Assembly (NCBI GenBank): GCA_947685225.1
Contig: CANTUV010000024.1
Location: 54,154,001 to 54,218,000 of the forward strand
Direction: 5' to 3'
From: Garcia nutans
Lineage: Eukaryota; Streptophyta; Magnoliopsida; Malpighiales; Euphorbiaceae
Length of the DNA stretch: 64,000 bases
The translations under genes were made by a program, and so were the position numbers. The notes below the pieces were generated by a model, which saw only the letters and a program-made list of their open reading frames with translations, did no database searches and was not told the DNA's origin. How positions within the stretch are numbered: position 1 is the stretch's first letter; each line of letters opens with the position of its first letter. Positions 33,781 to 46,087 of this stretch are shown here, piece by piece.

Positions 33781-34936
33781 CTATCACAAATGCATTATGT
33801 ATAATGTAGGCTTGGTGCAAAATATGATAATGATCCAAATGTATGGATAATGCAAATTGTTTTGTGTGCATTAAAGATAGTATGTAAAGTCATTGATAAT
33901 GAATATATTGATATAAGTGAAATATTTGAGGCGTTGTGCCTAATGTGATCATGAGAAAATGAGAAAGGATTTGATAATAAATGAGATATATGGAAACATA
34001 ATACAATGAATTAATGAGAATTAAGAATAATTTGTGTGCCTAGTATGTTATTCAATTTTCAGAGTTCTGGGTTTGGCGGCATGCCTATGAATTGCCTACG
34101 GGCTAGACGCTGGGCGTTAATGTGAAAATGTTTCTAAGGTGAAATGACCAGGTCGTAAGCCTCAAAAACAAATCCTTGAAGCTAGGCTGGGTGAAATGGT
34201 CGGATCGTAAACTCAGACCTAGTTGGACTAATCCATGGATATATTGCCTACGGGGCTAAACACAAGGTGTCATTATAGACCAAAGTAGTAACTCTGAAAT
34301 TTAAATAACATATTAGATTCTTTCTGGGCCCATGCTTGTCTTTGCTTTAATGTGAATTATGAATTGTGGAATAATTGAACAATTTATTAATATATAATGA
34401 TATAATGCTATGAGATATAATATCCTTATGTGGTGTGCATTAGCATTGCAATTGAATAATATTGTTATCAAAGTTTATACCACTACGCTTTTGGCTTAGC
34501 GCCATTTTGGTTCATCGTGCAGATGACATGGTAGATCTGGTTGAGCCAAAGAGTTCAGCCAAACCGAGTCGAGTCTAGGCTTGAGATTGTGAGTACAATG
34601 TTGATTGTTGGACATCAAGATCAGAGACGAACTGCCGGCATGTATATATTTCATATTTTTGTACATATTAATTTTGATATATTTAAATATGTATATTCCC
34701 CAAACTATCAAAAATGTTTTGGATTAATCTTTGGTAATGAAGTAATATATATGTTTTAACAAGTAATGTTTCATCTATTATTTTTATGATATCAATTGTA
34801 TGTTTTAAATTTATAAAGATTTTATAAATGATGATTTGATTGCTTAAAATGGTTGTGACATTCTTGTATTCTCTATACGTATATTACATATGTTGGGAGT
34901 ATGTAGTGTACGTATATTGGGTATAGGGGTGTTACA
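33781..34936 (+). repeat. 5' LTR of the plus-strand Tekay element, inner part
   Basis: Ends TATAGGGGTGTTACA followed by a primer site. It carries GTGAAATGACC-type units, the CTTGAAGC motif and a degraded double hairpin (34480-34527). Parts of it also match 42000-42590 on the minus strand, while its terminus differs from that LTR, so the LTRs are mosaics. Confidence 0.8.
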
Positions 34937-34943
34937 TTTGTTT

Positions 34944-34956
34944 TGGTATCAGAGCC
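34944..34956 (+). promoter_or_regulatory. tRNA-iMet primer binding site
   Basis: TGGTATCAGAGCC, seven bases after the LTR end; it assigns the following gag to this element. Confidence 0.88.
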
Positions 34957-35106
34957 TAGGTTTGAGGTTCTCAACCTAGGTGGGCTGTAAGAAAAAGAAA
35001 ATTTTGATTTTAAAATATGATTTTTAAATAAGATACATGCATTGGCACTGGTAATTTCTGATCTCTGATGTAGCAAATTATGTTATTTTTGCAGATATAG
35101 GTAGTT

Positions 35107-35997
35107 ATGGCGTCTCAGACACGTCAGTCTGTTGAGAGTAGTGCGGAGAGTGTAGCTCCTGTTGAGGATAGAGATGGAGCTAGAGTTGAGATGGCAGGAG
35201 GGGCACCTACTCCTATGCTAGAGAGACCAGCAGTTGATGAGATTTCGCCGGTTTGGGTAAGGCATATGGTAGAATTGTTGAGGCAAGCTCTAGTTCAGCA
35301 GCAGCCACCACAGCCACAGCCGCAATTACCATGGGGCAATATGATAAGTTGATGAAGTTTGGAGCTGAGGACTTTATGGGTAGTACAGACCTTGCTGTAG
35401 CTGAGCAGCGGCTTGATAAAGTCCAGAAAGTGTTCATCCAGTTACAGGCTACTTCAGAAGAAAAGTTTAATTATGCTAGATCTCTTTTGCAGAGGGATGC
35501 ATATGATTTGTGGATGACGGTTCCACATTCCCTGGATGATCCACCAACCTTGACCTACGATGATTTTCTGCGAGAGTTTGAGCAAAAGTATACTCCGAGG
35601 GAGTATAAAGATGCAAAGAAGATAGAGTTTTTGAGTTTTTGAGTTTGAAGTAAGATACCAGGACTGTGTTGGAGTATGAGATAGAGTTTACCCGGTTGAG
35701 TCAGTATGCTGGTGGGATTATTTCTAATGAGATTGACCGGTGTAGGATATTTGAGGAGGGGTTGAGACCCTCTATCATTTGCATTATCGCAGGCTCCCAG
35801 TATCAGAATTTTTTCCAGTTGGTTGCAGCTGCCAGGAGTGTTGAGAAAAACACAGGGTCTTGCAGCAGCTGCTAGAGATGAGGAGACCAGAGATAGGAGA
35901 CCTCAGAGTGAGGCAGGATCTTCATCTGTGAAGAGAGGCCGAGGAGGATATTTTTTGAGGTTCAGTAAGAGCCATAAGCAGTCTGGTAGGTCAGTAC
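35107..35997 (+). pseudogene. Tekay gag, first part, frameshifted
   Basis: The ATG at 35107 lies 12 bases after a TTTTTGCAG, as in the other Tekay copies. The first 78 residues (ASQTRQSVESSAES) are in one phase; the capsid part from 35330 (YDKLMKFGAEDFMG, LLQRDAYDLWMTVPHS, REFEQKYTPREYKD) is in a second; after a tandem GAGTTTTT duplication near 35630 and a TAA, it continues in a third (LEYEIEFTRLSQYAGG, NEIDRCRIFEEGLRPS). It is broken off at 35997 by a solo LTR and resumes at 38540. It would be the particle protein, but cannot be translated whole. Confidence 0.88.
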
Positions 35998-38539
35998 TGT
36001 AATATTCCAAATGATACCCTAAAATTTTGGAATGCTTATTGTTGTAATGGAATTAAATGTTAAGTGTATATTTGATTAAGTGAGAAGATATAAAGAAGGT
36101 GTGTGTATATGTTGTATATATAGAGATATATACAACATATACAAGTCAATGTTTTAATTATGGTCAAATGAGATATTTAAGTGATGGTGGAAGATGATAT
36201 TATTATTATTATAATATTTAATTGCTTGGTTGAGACTAAAGAGAGTTTTTGTGTGGTTAAGAGAGGAGATTTACTTTAACTTGAGGGAAGCTCATCTTCA
36301 TCTTCTTCTTTCTTCTCCAAGAGCTGGCCATCACCATTGCCAAAGGGAAAGAGAGGTTTTGTTGATTTCTAACTCAAGCAATTGAAGGATTTCAAGAGAT
36401 CAAGTTGGAGTTTTAAGGATTTTCTTCACTTTTGATAAGTTTCCAACTTGTTTCATTGTGTTCTTTTGGAGTTTGTGTATTTGAGTTTGGTGAATGGTTG
36501 TTGTAGATGTGTTTTTGGTTGATTTGGTATGTTTAAAGTGTTTGGTCTTATTAACTTTGATTTTTGGGGCTGGATTGAAGAGAAAGGGTTAAGTTTAGTG
36601 AAAGAGACAAGAGTTGTGGGTGTTGTGACTTTGGGTTGTGAATATGGTTGTGTTTGTGTGTTGATGGATGTAATTCAGTTGTATTTATGTTATGCAAGTT
36701 TATTATGGTATATTGATAGTTTTGGTTAAGTTTGTTTGGAGTGAAAAAGTGTAAAAGAAAGAGGTTTGTTGGATGTGGCATTTTTGGTATCGATTTCAGG
36801 TTTTTTGGCCTGATACGCCCAGTAGCACGGCCATGTCTTTGGGCGTGTCGTTAGTTCTATTTTCAGTGTGGGTGACACGAGCAGTGACATGCCCATGTCA
36901 CTGAGCATGTCACAGCTTCTGTGTTGGGGTAGATTGACACGTCCAGTGACACGCCCATGTCACTGAGCGTGTCATAGCTATTGTGTTGTTGAAAGATTGC
37001 AAGTCCAGTGAAACGCCATGTCACTGAGAGTGTCATAGCTTCTGTGTTGGAGGAGGATTGACAAGTGCAGTGATATGCCCATGTCACTGAGCGTGTCAAA
37101 GCTTCTGTGTTGTGGGTTTAGGGCACGATCAGGGACACGCGTGTTGTTGAGAATGTCATGTGTAGAGTTTGCCCTAGATAGTTCTTATTCTTGTTTTCTG
37201 ATGTGTATCACTAAGTGAGTGTGTATTATCACCTTTGGATTAGGTTTTGAAGAGATTTGAGGTAAGAAATCCAAGTGTTGAGGAAATCTTGGAAGAGGAG
37301 TTTGGTATTAGTGTGTGTTGCTCTTAGAGGTATGTACAAATCTTACATGATTGCATACATTTACATTACATTGGGACTTAACACATTCGGTTGAAAAATG
37401 TGTTAGGTTACATATTATATTGTTGATTTATGAGAATGGTGCTATGATTTGCATTATATGAACTATGTGAAATATATGTTGAGGGTTCAAAATATATGAA
37501 CAATTTAATTTATTATGTATACTCTAATGATGATATGTTAAGCCATTGATGATGGCTATAATGATATAAATGAAATGTTTGGGGCATTGTGCCTAGATGA
37601 TCAATGAGAAAATGTGAATGGATTTGATAATGAATTTATGAAAGAATTGTGTGCCTAGTATGTTATTCAATTTTCAGAGTTTTGTTGTTAGTGGCATGCC
37701 TACAAGTAACAATCCCTTGAAGTTGGGTTGGGCTTGGTCCTTGAAGCCAAGTTGGGTTGATGCTGAGCTCCCCTTGAAGCTTGGTTGGACCTAGTCCTTG
37801 AAGCCTAGTTGGGATGTTACATATGAGGTAATCCTCATTGTGATAATGATTCGCCTACGGCTTGATAAATGTCATTATTGGACCAAAACAGTAACTCTGG
37901 AATTTGAATGGCATATTAGTTTCTTTTGGGCCCATGCTTGTCTTTGCTTTAATGTGAACTATGAATGATGGAATAATTGAACAATATAAAGAGATTTAAT
38001 GTTATGAAATGTGATATTCTTGTATATTGTTTCTAATTCTTGAAAGTTTGACATTGGCATTACATTTGAAGCATATTGTTATCATAGTTAGTACCACTAA
38101 GCATTTGGCTTAGCGCGATTGTGATTTATCCCGCAGGTGACAGGGTAGATCCGGTTGAGCCAGAGAGTTCAGCTAGATCGAGTCGAGTCTAGGCTTGTGA
38201 TCCCTTGTGAAGAGTTGATTTTTGGACTTCAAGATTAGAGACGAACTGCCAAGTATGTATAAACTCTATATTTTTATAAATATTGTTTTTGATATATATA
38301 TATGTATATTCCGCTGCTTATTAAACAAATTTTTTGGATAAACTTTGGGTGTAATGAAAATATATGTATATGTATTTTAACAAGGAATATTTTATCTATT
38401 ACTATTTATAATGATGATTTGATGTTAAAGTTTTAAAGATTGGTTTGCTGCAAATAGACTGTGGCATTCTTGTATCTGGTATATATATTACATATGTGGG
38501 TGTATGTGGTGTACATATATGAGGTATAGGGATGTTACA
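35998..38539 (+). mobile_element. Solo Tekay LTR in gag with perfect AGTAC target duplication
   Basis: 2,542 bases from TGTAATATTCCAAATGATAC to ...TATAGGGATGTTACA; AGTAC occurs at 35993-35997 and 38540-38544. It contains a perfect 17-bp-stem palindrome at 36105-36142, GACACG/GTGTCA palindromes (36800-37160), an 86-nt cassette (37244-37329), CTTGAAGC units (37716-37815) and the double hairpin (38093-38140). Removing it and one AGTAC joins the two gag parts. Confidence 0.96.
37244..37329 (+). other. 86-nt exon-like LTR cassette
   Basis: Preceded by CCTTTGGATTAG and followed by GTATGTAC; starts GTTTTGAAGAG. Here the second base of the donor core is changed (GTATGT). Confidence 0.45.
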
Positions 38540-39548
38540 AGTACAGCAGCAGAGGCAGAGATCGAGACCTACAGTTTCTGTGGCTAGTGCTCTGACCCCA
38601 GTGGCTTAGAGGTCTGCTCCACCTACTTGTGTTCATTGCGGTAAAGCACATGGAGGTGTCTACTGGTGGAGAGGTACTTCGGGAGTATGTTTTAGATGCG
38701 GGTCACCAGATCATTTTATCAAAGATTGCCCAGAGCCACCTGAGGATAGACAGACAGATACTGCAGCTTCTTGATCCAGTGTTAGAGGGGATTGTGGTGG
38801 CAGAGGTTCTATCAGAGGAGGTCGAACATGGTCTGATCAGAGAGGAGGTTCTACCGTAGGTAGTAGACCAGATGAGGCAGGACCATCACAGTGGGTTTAT
38901 GTGATGCAGAGGCAGTCGGATGCTTCAGCTGTTATTGCTGGTACATTTTCTTTATTTGGTACTTTAGTTCTTACTTTGATAGACACTGGATCGACTCATT
39001 CATACATTAGTGCATCTATCTTGCATGTGACTGATTTGCATTCAGAGTCCCTAGGATTTGAAGTTTTGGTGACAAATCATATAGGACATAGTGTTGTAGT
39101 TAGCAAGGTGCACCGTAATAGTATGGTTGTGGTTCAGGATGAGAAGTTCCTTAGTGATTTGATTGAGATGCCTTTCAAGGTGTATGATTTAATTTTAGGC
39201 ATGGATTGGTTATCTAAGCATGTGGTTGTGGTAGATTGTCAGAAAAAGTGTGTTACCCTAAGAACCTGTGATGGTAGAAGTGTGATGGTATCTAGTGAGC
39301 AGAGACATCTTTCATCCATGTTTGTTTCAGCTATTTCATCTAGGAGGATGATTCGGAAATGATGTGAAGCTTATCTTGCTCATGTTATAGATACCAAAGT
39401 AGTGGGTTCTCAGCTTGACAGTATATCCATAGTTGTTGAGTTTCTAGATGTTTTTCTTGAGGAGTTGCCAAGGATATCCCCTGAGAGAGATGTTGAGTTT
39501 GGTATCGATTTGTTGTCTGGTACCACTCCTATCTTTATCACTCCATTT
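38540..39548 (+). pseudogene. Tekay gag C-terminal part and protease
   Basis: Continuation of the gag from 35997. It has the pre-knuckle CVHCGKAHGGVY, a CCHC knuckle in a shifted frame (about 38680-38735), then the protease with LTLIDTGSTHSYISAS (about 38972-39020), the D-T-G-S form, and LILGMDWLSKH. A TGA at 39360 and a frame change follow. The last recognisable segment is FGIDLLSGTTP, just before RT, after which the sequence jumps at about 39548 into LTR debris on the other strand. RT, RNase H and integrase are gone. Confidence 0.85.
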
Positions 39549-40815
39549 ATATTTTGTCTCTTACAAAAATTTTCATTCATTACACTTTCCTTTTTCCTTA
39601 CAATCTCTTATTATACACATATACATAGAACATTTCCACACGCATATACTTTAAGCCCAAAACACTATACAATCATCAAATTCAGTTATTACAATAGCAA
39701 TTTCATCGTTCAGTGTTGCTCGAGTCCATTCTCAATCTCAATTTCATCATATAGCCTAGCTCTGCGCAGGTCAAAACCTAATCTCTTTTAGGTCTACTAA
39801 TACATGCAATATCATCCTCCATATCACTGGACAAGTAATTGTATCAGGTAATAAACACACAATTACATTTTTTTTTTCATCCACATACACATTCGTAAGT
39901 CACATTCATAATGTGAATGTATCAGGTAAGTCACATTAATGTGACTTACTTTTCACATTTTCTTACATATCACAATTGCGTTCAAATTGAAAAGATCATC
40001 TCACATATTATATACATGCATATACATAATCATACAATTATACTCAATTCCTCTTTTACTTACAATCTATCCAAATTTAACATTTATCATACCCTTCATA
40101 TCCATTTTTCATCATTTCCAAACCAATTACCTAAAGTAACTCATTTTTACTTGCTTAATCATTTTTCTTTATTTTATAACAAATTTTTATATTCTTAACC
40201 ACATTACACATTACATAATACTTTCATAAGCAATATTATTCATTCAAAATAGCCCATATGCTTAATATACATTAAACCATTAGTATCTAAGTAATTCTCA
40301 TTAAAATTCCATTAAAACTCCAAACTCTCAACTTACTACTTTACTTAAACTTCAATATGCCAATCTTATATTTTTTTAATATTTAACTTTAAAAACATTA
40401 TTTATATAGTAATATAACATCAAAACACATCATTTTCACAATCATAAAAGCTCATTTCAAAAATCCAAATTTCACATATTACCACCATTAACATGAGATC
40501 TAACAACACTTAAACATTTCACATTTCTAACATTAAAATCATAATATTTGCTTTAAAACAACACTAATATATCTCCTCACGTTAATCAACATCATCTATT
40601 TTTACAAACCTTTACTTTACATAACCAAACTCTAAATTTTCACACCTTGTCCATATCAATCAACCAACCCAATTTTTCCCCATTTTCTCTTCATTTTAAT
40701 ATTATATCTACCCATTTTAATAATCAAACAATATTTTCTCTCTCTAGCAATCCAAACATAGTCTTTCTTAGAAAAAGAACCAAATTTTAGAGAAGAGATA
40801 CTTAAATCTTGATAA
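39549..40815 (-). repeat. Tekay-type LTR fragment
   Basis: Matches in patches the middle of the LTR at 20295-21794 and the truncated LTR at 15053-16449, for example ATAAGCAATATTATTCATTC at 40205. Both ends are internal to the LTR, so it is a fragment joined to the pol-less gag on the left and to non-autonomous-element interior on the right. Confidence 0.6.
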
Positions 40816-41164
40816 TTTGTTTTTTTTAACTCATTTCCAATATTATTCTCATATTCATTCTCTTGTAACCTATTTCACAAACACATTTCAATAATCAATA
40901 ATTTCAAAATTAGTTTTACTTAAGTAAATTCCAATTCTTTAATTTATCAATTAAACTTGTACAAATTTTTTCATATCATTTCTTTCTCTAACTTTACTTT
41001 CATGTAAAGCCTCATTCACATACTATCATCTAACTCATGTAATTCAAATATATCAAATCACAATTCACATAATGCCACATCCAATACCAACCTAGGTGTT
41101 AATGCATATGCATGTATCACAAGTTTTTTTTTAAATCTACTTAGGCTGAGAATCTCAAACCTAA
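40816..41164 (-). other. Interior fragment of a second non-autonomous element
   Basis: Reverse complement matches 27934-28295, including CATGCATATGCATTAACACC next to CTAGGTTGG. It belongs to the minus-strand element whose LTR begins at 41184. The rest of the interior is missing. Confidence 0.7.
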
Positions 41165-41176
41165 GCTCTGATACTA
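41165..41176 (-). promoter_or_regulatory. Mutated tRNA-iMet primer binding site
   Basis: Minus strand TAGTATCAGAGC, with A for the second base of the usual TGGTATCAGAGC, seven bases from the LTR end. Confidence 0.75.
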
Positions 41177-41183
41177 AAATAAT

Positions 41184-43534
41184 TGTAGCACCCATATACT
41201 CTATATAAGTACTATACATATACCCTGTATACATATAATATGTATATAAAATATAAGGATGTCACGTTTTAGTATTATTTAAATGCCTTACCATATTTCA
41301 ATAACAATAATACATTTTTAATTAAAGAACATTTACAAAACCATTATACTTTTGATTATATTATATATATATATAAATTACATTATCTTTTTCGAAATTC
41401 ACTTATGTACATATAATATTTATCAGAATACAACTTAATAAAATTTGTACATGTATGCACCACCTTCTAGTTGGTCTCAAAATACTCTTACTCTTCTCGT
41501 GGCACAACTATTTGACTCTTAGATCAACCATCTACTCACCTGCGCGATTCACATAACCTCTCTAAGCTCGAAAGCTTAGTAGTACAAATAAATATTATGT
41601 ACATACTTTATAGAAAATCATACTCATATACTAACATCATTTATCATCATATTCTTATCATGTTTTCCATTTTCAAAGCACTATTCATATCTTTTGACTA
41701 ATTTCACAATTTATATACATCTTTAACATAAGCCACCATTCGATGGCTTCTCATAATGTCCATGAAACAATACACACAATTCCCACATCCATATACATAT
41801 TACACGTCACATTATATTTCCATAATCTCATTTTCGGTATCAAGACTTAGCTCTGCTCAAGTCTTTCAACAACTCATTTCTCATCATTTAGCATATTTTC
41901 TTAAGTTACATTTCTTTTCAACAATTTGCTTATGTATTGTGATCATATCAAATATCTCATAACATTATATCTTAATATATTGCTCAATTATTCCACAATT
42001 CATAATTCACATATAAGCAAACACAAGCATGGGCCCAAAAAGGATTTAATATGCTATTCAAATTTTAGAGTTACTGCTTTGGTCTATAATGACACCTTGT
42101 GTCTAGCCCCGTAGGCAATATATCCATGGATTAATCCAACTAGGTCTGAGTTTACGACCCGGTCATTTCACCCAGCCTAGCTTCAAGGATTTGTTTTTGA
42201 GGTTTATGACTCAGTAATTTCACCTCAAAAATATTTTCACAGTGACGCCCAGTGTCTAGCCCGTAGGCAATTCATAGGCATGCCGCCAAACCCAAAACTC
42301 TGAAAATTGAATAACATACTAGGCACACAATTTATTTTTATTTCTCATTTATATCGATATTAATTCATTGTATTATGTTTCCACATATCTCATTTCATTA
42401 TCAAATCCTTTCTCATTTTCTCATGATCACATTAGGCACAACGCCTTAAATATCTCACTTATATCAATATAGTCATTACCCATGACTTTGCATACCATCT
42501 TTAATACACACAAAATAATTTGCATTATCCATACATTTTGGATCATTATCATATTTTGCACCAAGTTCACATTATACATAATGCATTTGTGACATTGTAC
42601 AAATCATAGCATATTATTCATGTACCAATCATGTAGTAACTTAAAACATTTTTCCAACCAAATGCGTTAAGTCCCAATATCATGTAAATATAAACAATTA
42701 TTCAAAGTTTATACTTACCTTATGAAACACTCCAAAATAAGCTTTAAAACTTCCTTTAACCATCTCTCCCAAGTTGCCCTTCAACACTAAGGTTGGGCAA
42801 ACTATTCTCTCTCAATGCCTATACCAAATGTGATCATAAACAACCATTTAATATCACATTCTAAGGCATTCTTAGCATTCAAATCATTTAAATAGAAATT
42901 ACAAATGAAAAATAACAAAAAGAGTTATTCTCAAATGACACGCCCAACAACACGGACGTATTAATGACTGTGTCATTAACTCATTCATACAGAAGCATTG
43001 ACACATCCAATGACATGGGCATGTCACTGCCCATGTCATTCATTCTTCCCTACTGAAACATTGACACGCCCAATAACACGGGCGTGTTCATGGCCGTGTC
43101 AATTATCTTATCTCACAGTAGCTATGACACGCCCAGAGACATGGCCGTGTTAATGATCGTGTCATCAATCGTTAAACTCAACACCGTTGACACGCCCAAT
43201 GACATAGCTGTGTCAGGCAAAAGTTTTACATTTCGAACTCTCATCCATATGAACACAATCATTCCAAAATCAAAACTACAACACCCTTAATCATCATCTT
43301 AGTTTATATTCATAATTCACCCATCAATTCAACACTTATATAACTCCAACATATCATAATAAAAATCATTATATACATCATCCATGTATCAATTTACTCA
43401 ATTTTCCCAACTCATTTATACTAAACCCTTACTCTTCACTTTCAACAACTCATCATCATCCTCACAAATAATCATATTTTCATCATCTAAGCACCAATTC
43501 AACATATATATATACTTCAATATTTCATCATCAT
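41184..43534 (-). repeat. 5' LTR of the second non-autonomous element (outer end missing)
   Basis: Its inner end (41184, minus strand ...GGGTGCTACA) and its CAACTAGAAGGTGGTGCATA block match the non-autonomous LTR. It has the double hairpin (41540-41587), GTGAAATGACC-type units, GACACG palindromes (42935-43215) and a 100-nt version of the cassette (42719-42818). At 43535 it is cut by the autonomous element; the outer part is not found on the other side. Confidence 0.75.
42719..42818 (-). other. 100-nt exon-like LTR cassette
   Basis: Minus strand: preceded by TTTGGTATAG, followed by GTAAGTATA; starts GCATTGAGAG. Longest version in the window. Confidence 0.38.
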
Positions 43535-46041
43535 TGTAACACCCCCACATTCAATACATGCACACTACAACCACCACAATGTAGTATACATACACTAAAC
43601 ATAGGGATGCTACGGATATTATTAACATTCAAAACATTTTAAACAATACCATAATCTTTCAATTGTATACATTATAGAAAAATAAGTAGTTACTTGTAAT
43701 ACAAAACAAAATAGATATATAAATACATTTTGTTAATACGCAGCGGAATTTATAGAATATTTGCATATATGAAACATTTAAATCCATATTTACAAATGTG
43801 CATATATTTACATTATAAATACTACTTTACAAAATATAAAGAAGTAGTACATGATTGGCAAATCTCTTCTGATCTTTAAGTTCCCAAAATCAACTCTTCA
43901 AGGTCTACTCTCATTCGGTCTCGATGAACTCTCGGGTTCAACTCTATTACCTGCGCGATTAACACTATCGCGCTAAGCCAACAGCTTAGTAAGACAAATC
44001 ATGCTAAAGATATGCTTCAATGCAATACAATGCCATACATATTATTAATAAACACACAACATAAATGAGAAGCTAACATCTTTGAATTTCACCAATCATA
44101 ATCATATAAGCATATCACATTTCAACATCCTTCCATATTCCTCATTTATCAATCATGTTATCATTCATGAATCTCATTAAACAAAGACAAGCATGGGCCC
44201 AAAACACACTAATATGTCATTCAATTTTCAGAGTTAATGCTTTGGTTTTGTTATCACATTTATCAATATCATATACCCAACTAGGCTTAAAGGATTAGGT
44301 TCAACCAAGCTTCAAGGGGAGCAAAGCATGCTAAGCATCAACCCAACTTGGCTTCAAGAACCAACCCAACCTAACTTCAAGGGTGGTAACATCTCAATTA
44401 GGCTTCAAGGATTCAATCCAACCTAACTTCAAGAGATTGTTACACTTATTATGCATGCCACCAATAACAAACTCTGAAAATGGAATAACACATTAGCCAC
44501 ACAATCATTTATTATTTAATTATCATTTCCATTCTCAACTCTCATCATAGCCAATAACAATGGCCTCATATCACATATAAGTTACCATAGCCAATCACAA
44601 TGGCATTATATTCCATCACATTATACATATAGCATTATTGATATAAACATAACAAAACACATTACTCATCACATGAGTCACAATACATGAAATATCACAT
44701 TGTTCACATAGTATAATATACATTACCATTATCATCATATGCAACAATGCAATAATACAAGATTTGTACTTACCTCACTAACAATTCATACAACTCCTAA
44801 CACTTCCTTGTCCAAGATTCTTTAACCTCTTAGATCAATGATCAGTCACTATCTTCAAGACCTAAATCAAAAGTAATAGCATATACTTGTTTAAGGATAC
44901 ACAAGAGATAATCCAATTAGGAATTAATTAGGGCAAACCCTAACCCTGACACGCTCACCCACACGGGCGTGTTCATGACCGTGCCCTAACTCCACAACAC
45001 AGAAACATTTACACGCTCAACAACATGGGCGTGTTCCTGGGCGTGTAAATTCTCAAATCTTACAGTAGCTATGACACGCTCAATAACACGGGCGTGTTAC
45101 TGGTCGTGTCAAACCTACTGCCTCCAACACAATTGACACACCTAAAAACCCTGGACGTGCTTATGGGCGTGTCCGGCCACAAATCAAGACTCCGATCAAA
45201 ACAACCATACACTCAACAACACACTTCTATACATTAACATCCTCTTCAAATAATCTTAACAAAACATACTCAAAACTCATCTCAAACTTGCAACACACCC
45301 AAAACAAGCCAAAACACACATCAAACACCAAACACAAAATCATCTCAAAACCCTTACCACATATACAACATCATCTCTTCCAACCACTTACTCTTTTCTT
45401 CCATCCATACTCAAAATCCATCATCAACTCACTCAAACACTTCTCACATCTCAAAATCAACCAACACACTCTTAAAAATCTATCAAACTCAAATATCATT
45501 TCAAATAAGCACAAAAATCACAAGAGAACTTACCAAAGTTACAAAACTTCTTGAATCACCAACTTGATCACTTAGATTTCCTTCAATTTGAGCTTAACAC
45601 ATCAAGATCTTCTCTTTGTCTCTTGCTTTCCTTTGTCCATGGAAGAGCCGGCCACACAAAGAAGAAAGAAGAAATGAACCACAAAAACAAAGTCAACTCT
45701 TCTTTTAATCTCCACCAAGTGTTCCAATTCAAGCAATTACCAAAACACCCTTTTATCATTTGTTCTAGCTTTCTTTTTAATCCAATGCCCTTAATAGTCA
45801 TTTCACCAATAACCAAATAAATATCTCTCTTCCATTGACTTCCCCTTTGACTTATGTATATGTTAATTATACAAGCATATAAACAATATATACACTTCTC
45901 TCTACACCCTCTTTCTTTCCCAAAACACATATATATATACATTCTTTTCCAAATTCTTTTCTTATCACATACATATACATTCAATCTACTATACAACAAC
46001 AACATAATCCAAGCTTTTAGGGCATACATTGGGATATTACA
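43535..46041 (-). repeat. 3' LTR of the autonomous Tekay element
   Basis: Minus strand TGTAATATCCCAATGTATGC at 46041 to ...ATGTGGGGGTGTTACA at 43535. It carries a donor-like GGTAAGT (45533-45527), GACACG palindromes (44948-45175), the 88-nt cassette, CTTGAAGC units (44280-44430) and the double hairpin (43948-43993). Short frames such as 45288-45820 recur in the other LTR only because the LTRs are alike. Confidence 0.95.
44774..44861 (-). other. 88-nt exon-like LTR cassette (3' LTR)
   Basis: Minus strand: preceded by TTTTGATTTAG and followed by GTAAGTAC; starts GTCTTGAAGAT. Confidence 0.42.
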
Positions 46042-46054
46042 ATTCTCCCCCTCT
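46042..46054 (-). promoter_or_regulatory. Polypurine tract
   Basis: Minus strand AGAGGGGGAGAAT directly before the 3' LTR, with the stem-loop AATTTCGAGGGCGAAATT 14 bases upstream. Confidence 0.9.
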
Positions 46055-46087
46055 AAAAAGAAATTTCGCCCTCGAAATTACCTGATA

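Noticed and set aside
39895..39960. Palindrome of GTAAGTCACATTAATGTGACTTAC as an operator
   Set aside because: It is a local fold-back inside a decayed LTR fragment, with no counterpart checked in other copies.
45288..46029. Frames of 88-148 codons repeated at 52664-53405
   Set aside because: The repetition reflects the two nearly identical LTRs, not a duplicated gene; composition follows the AT-rich LTR.
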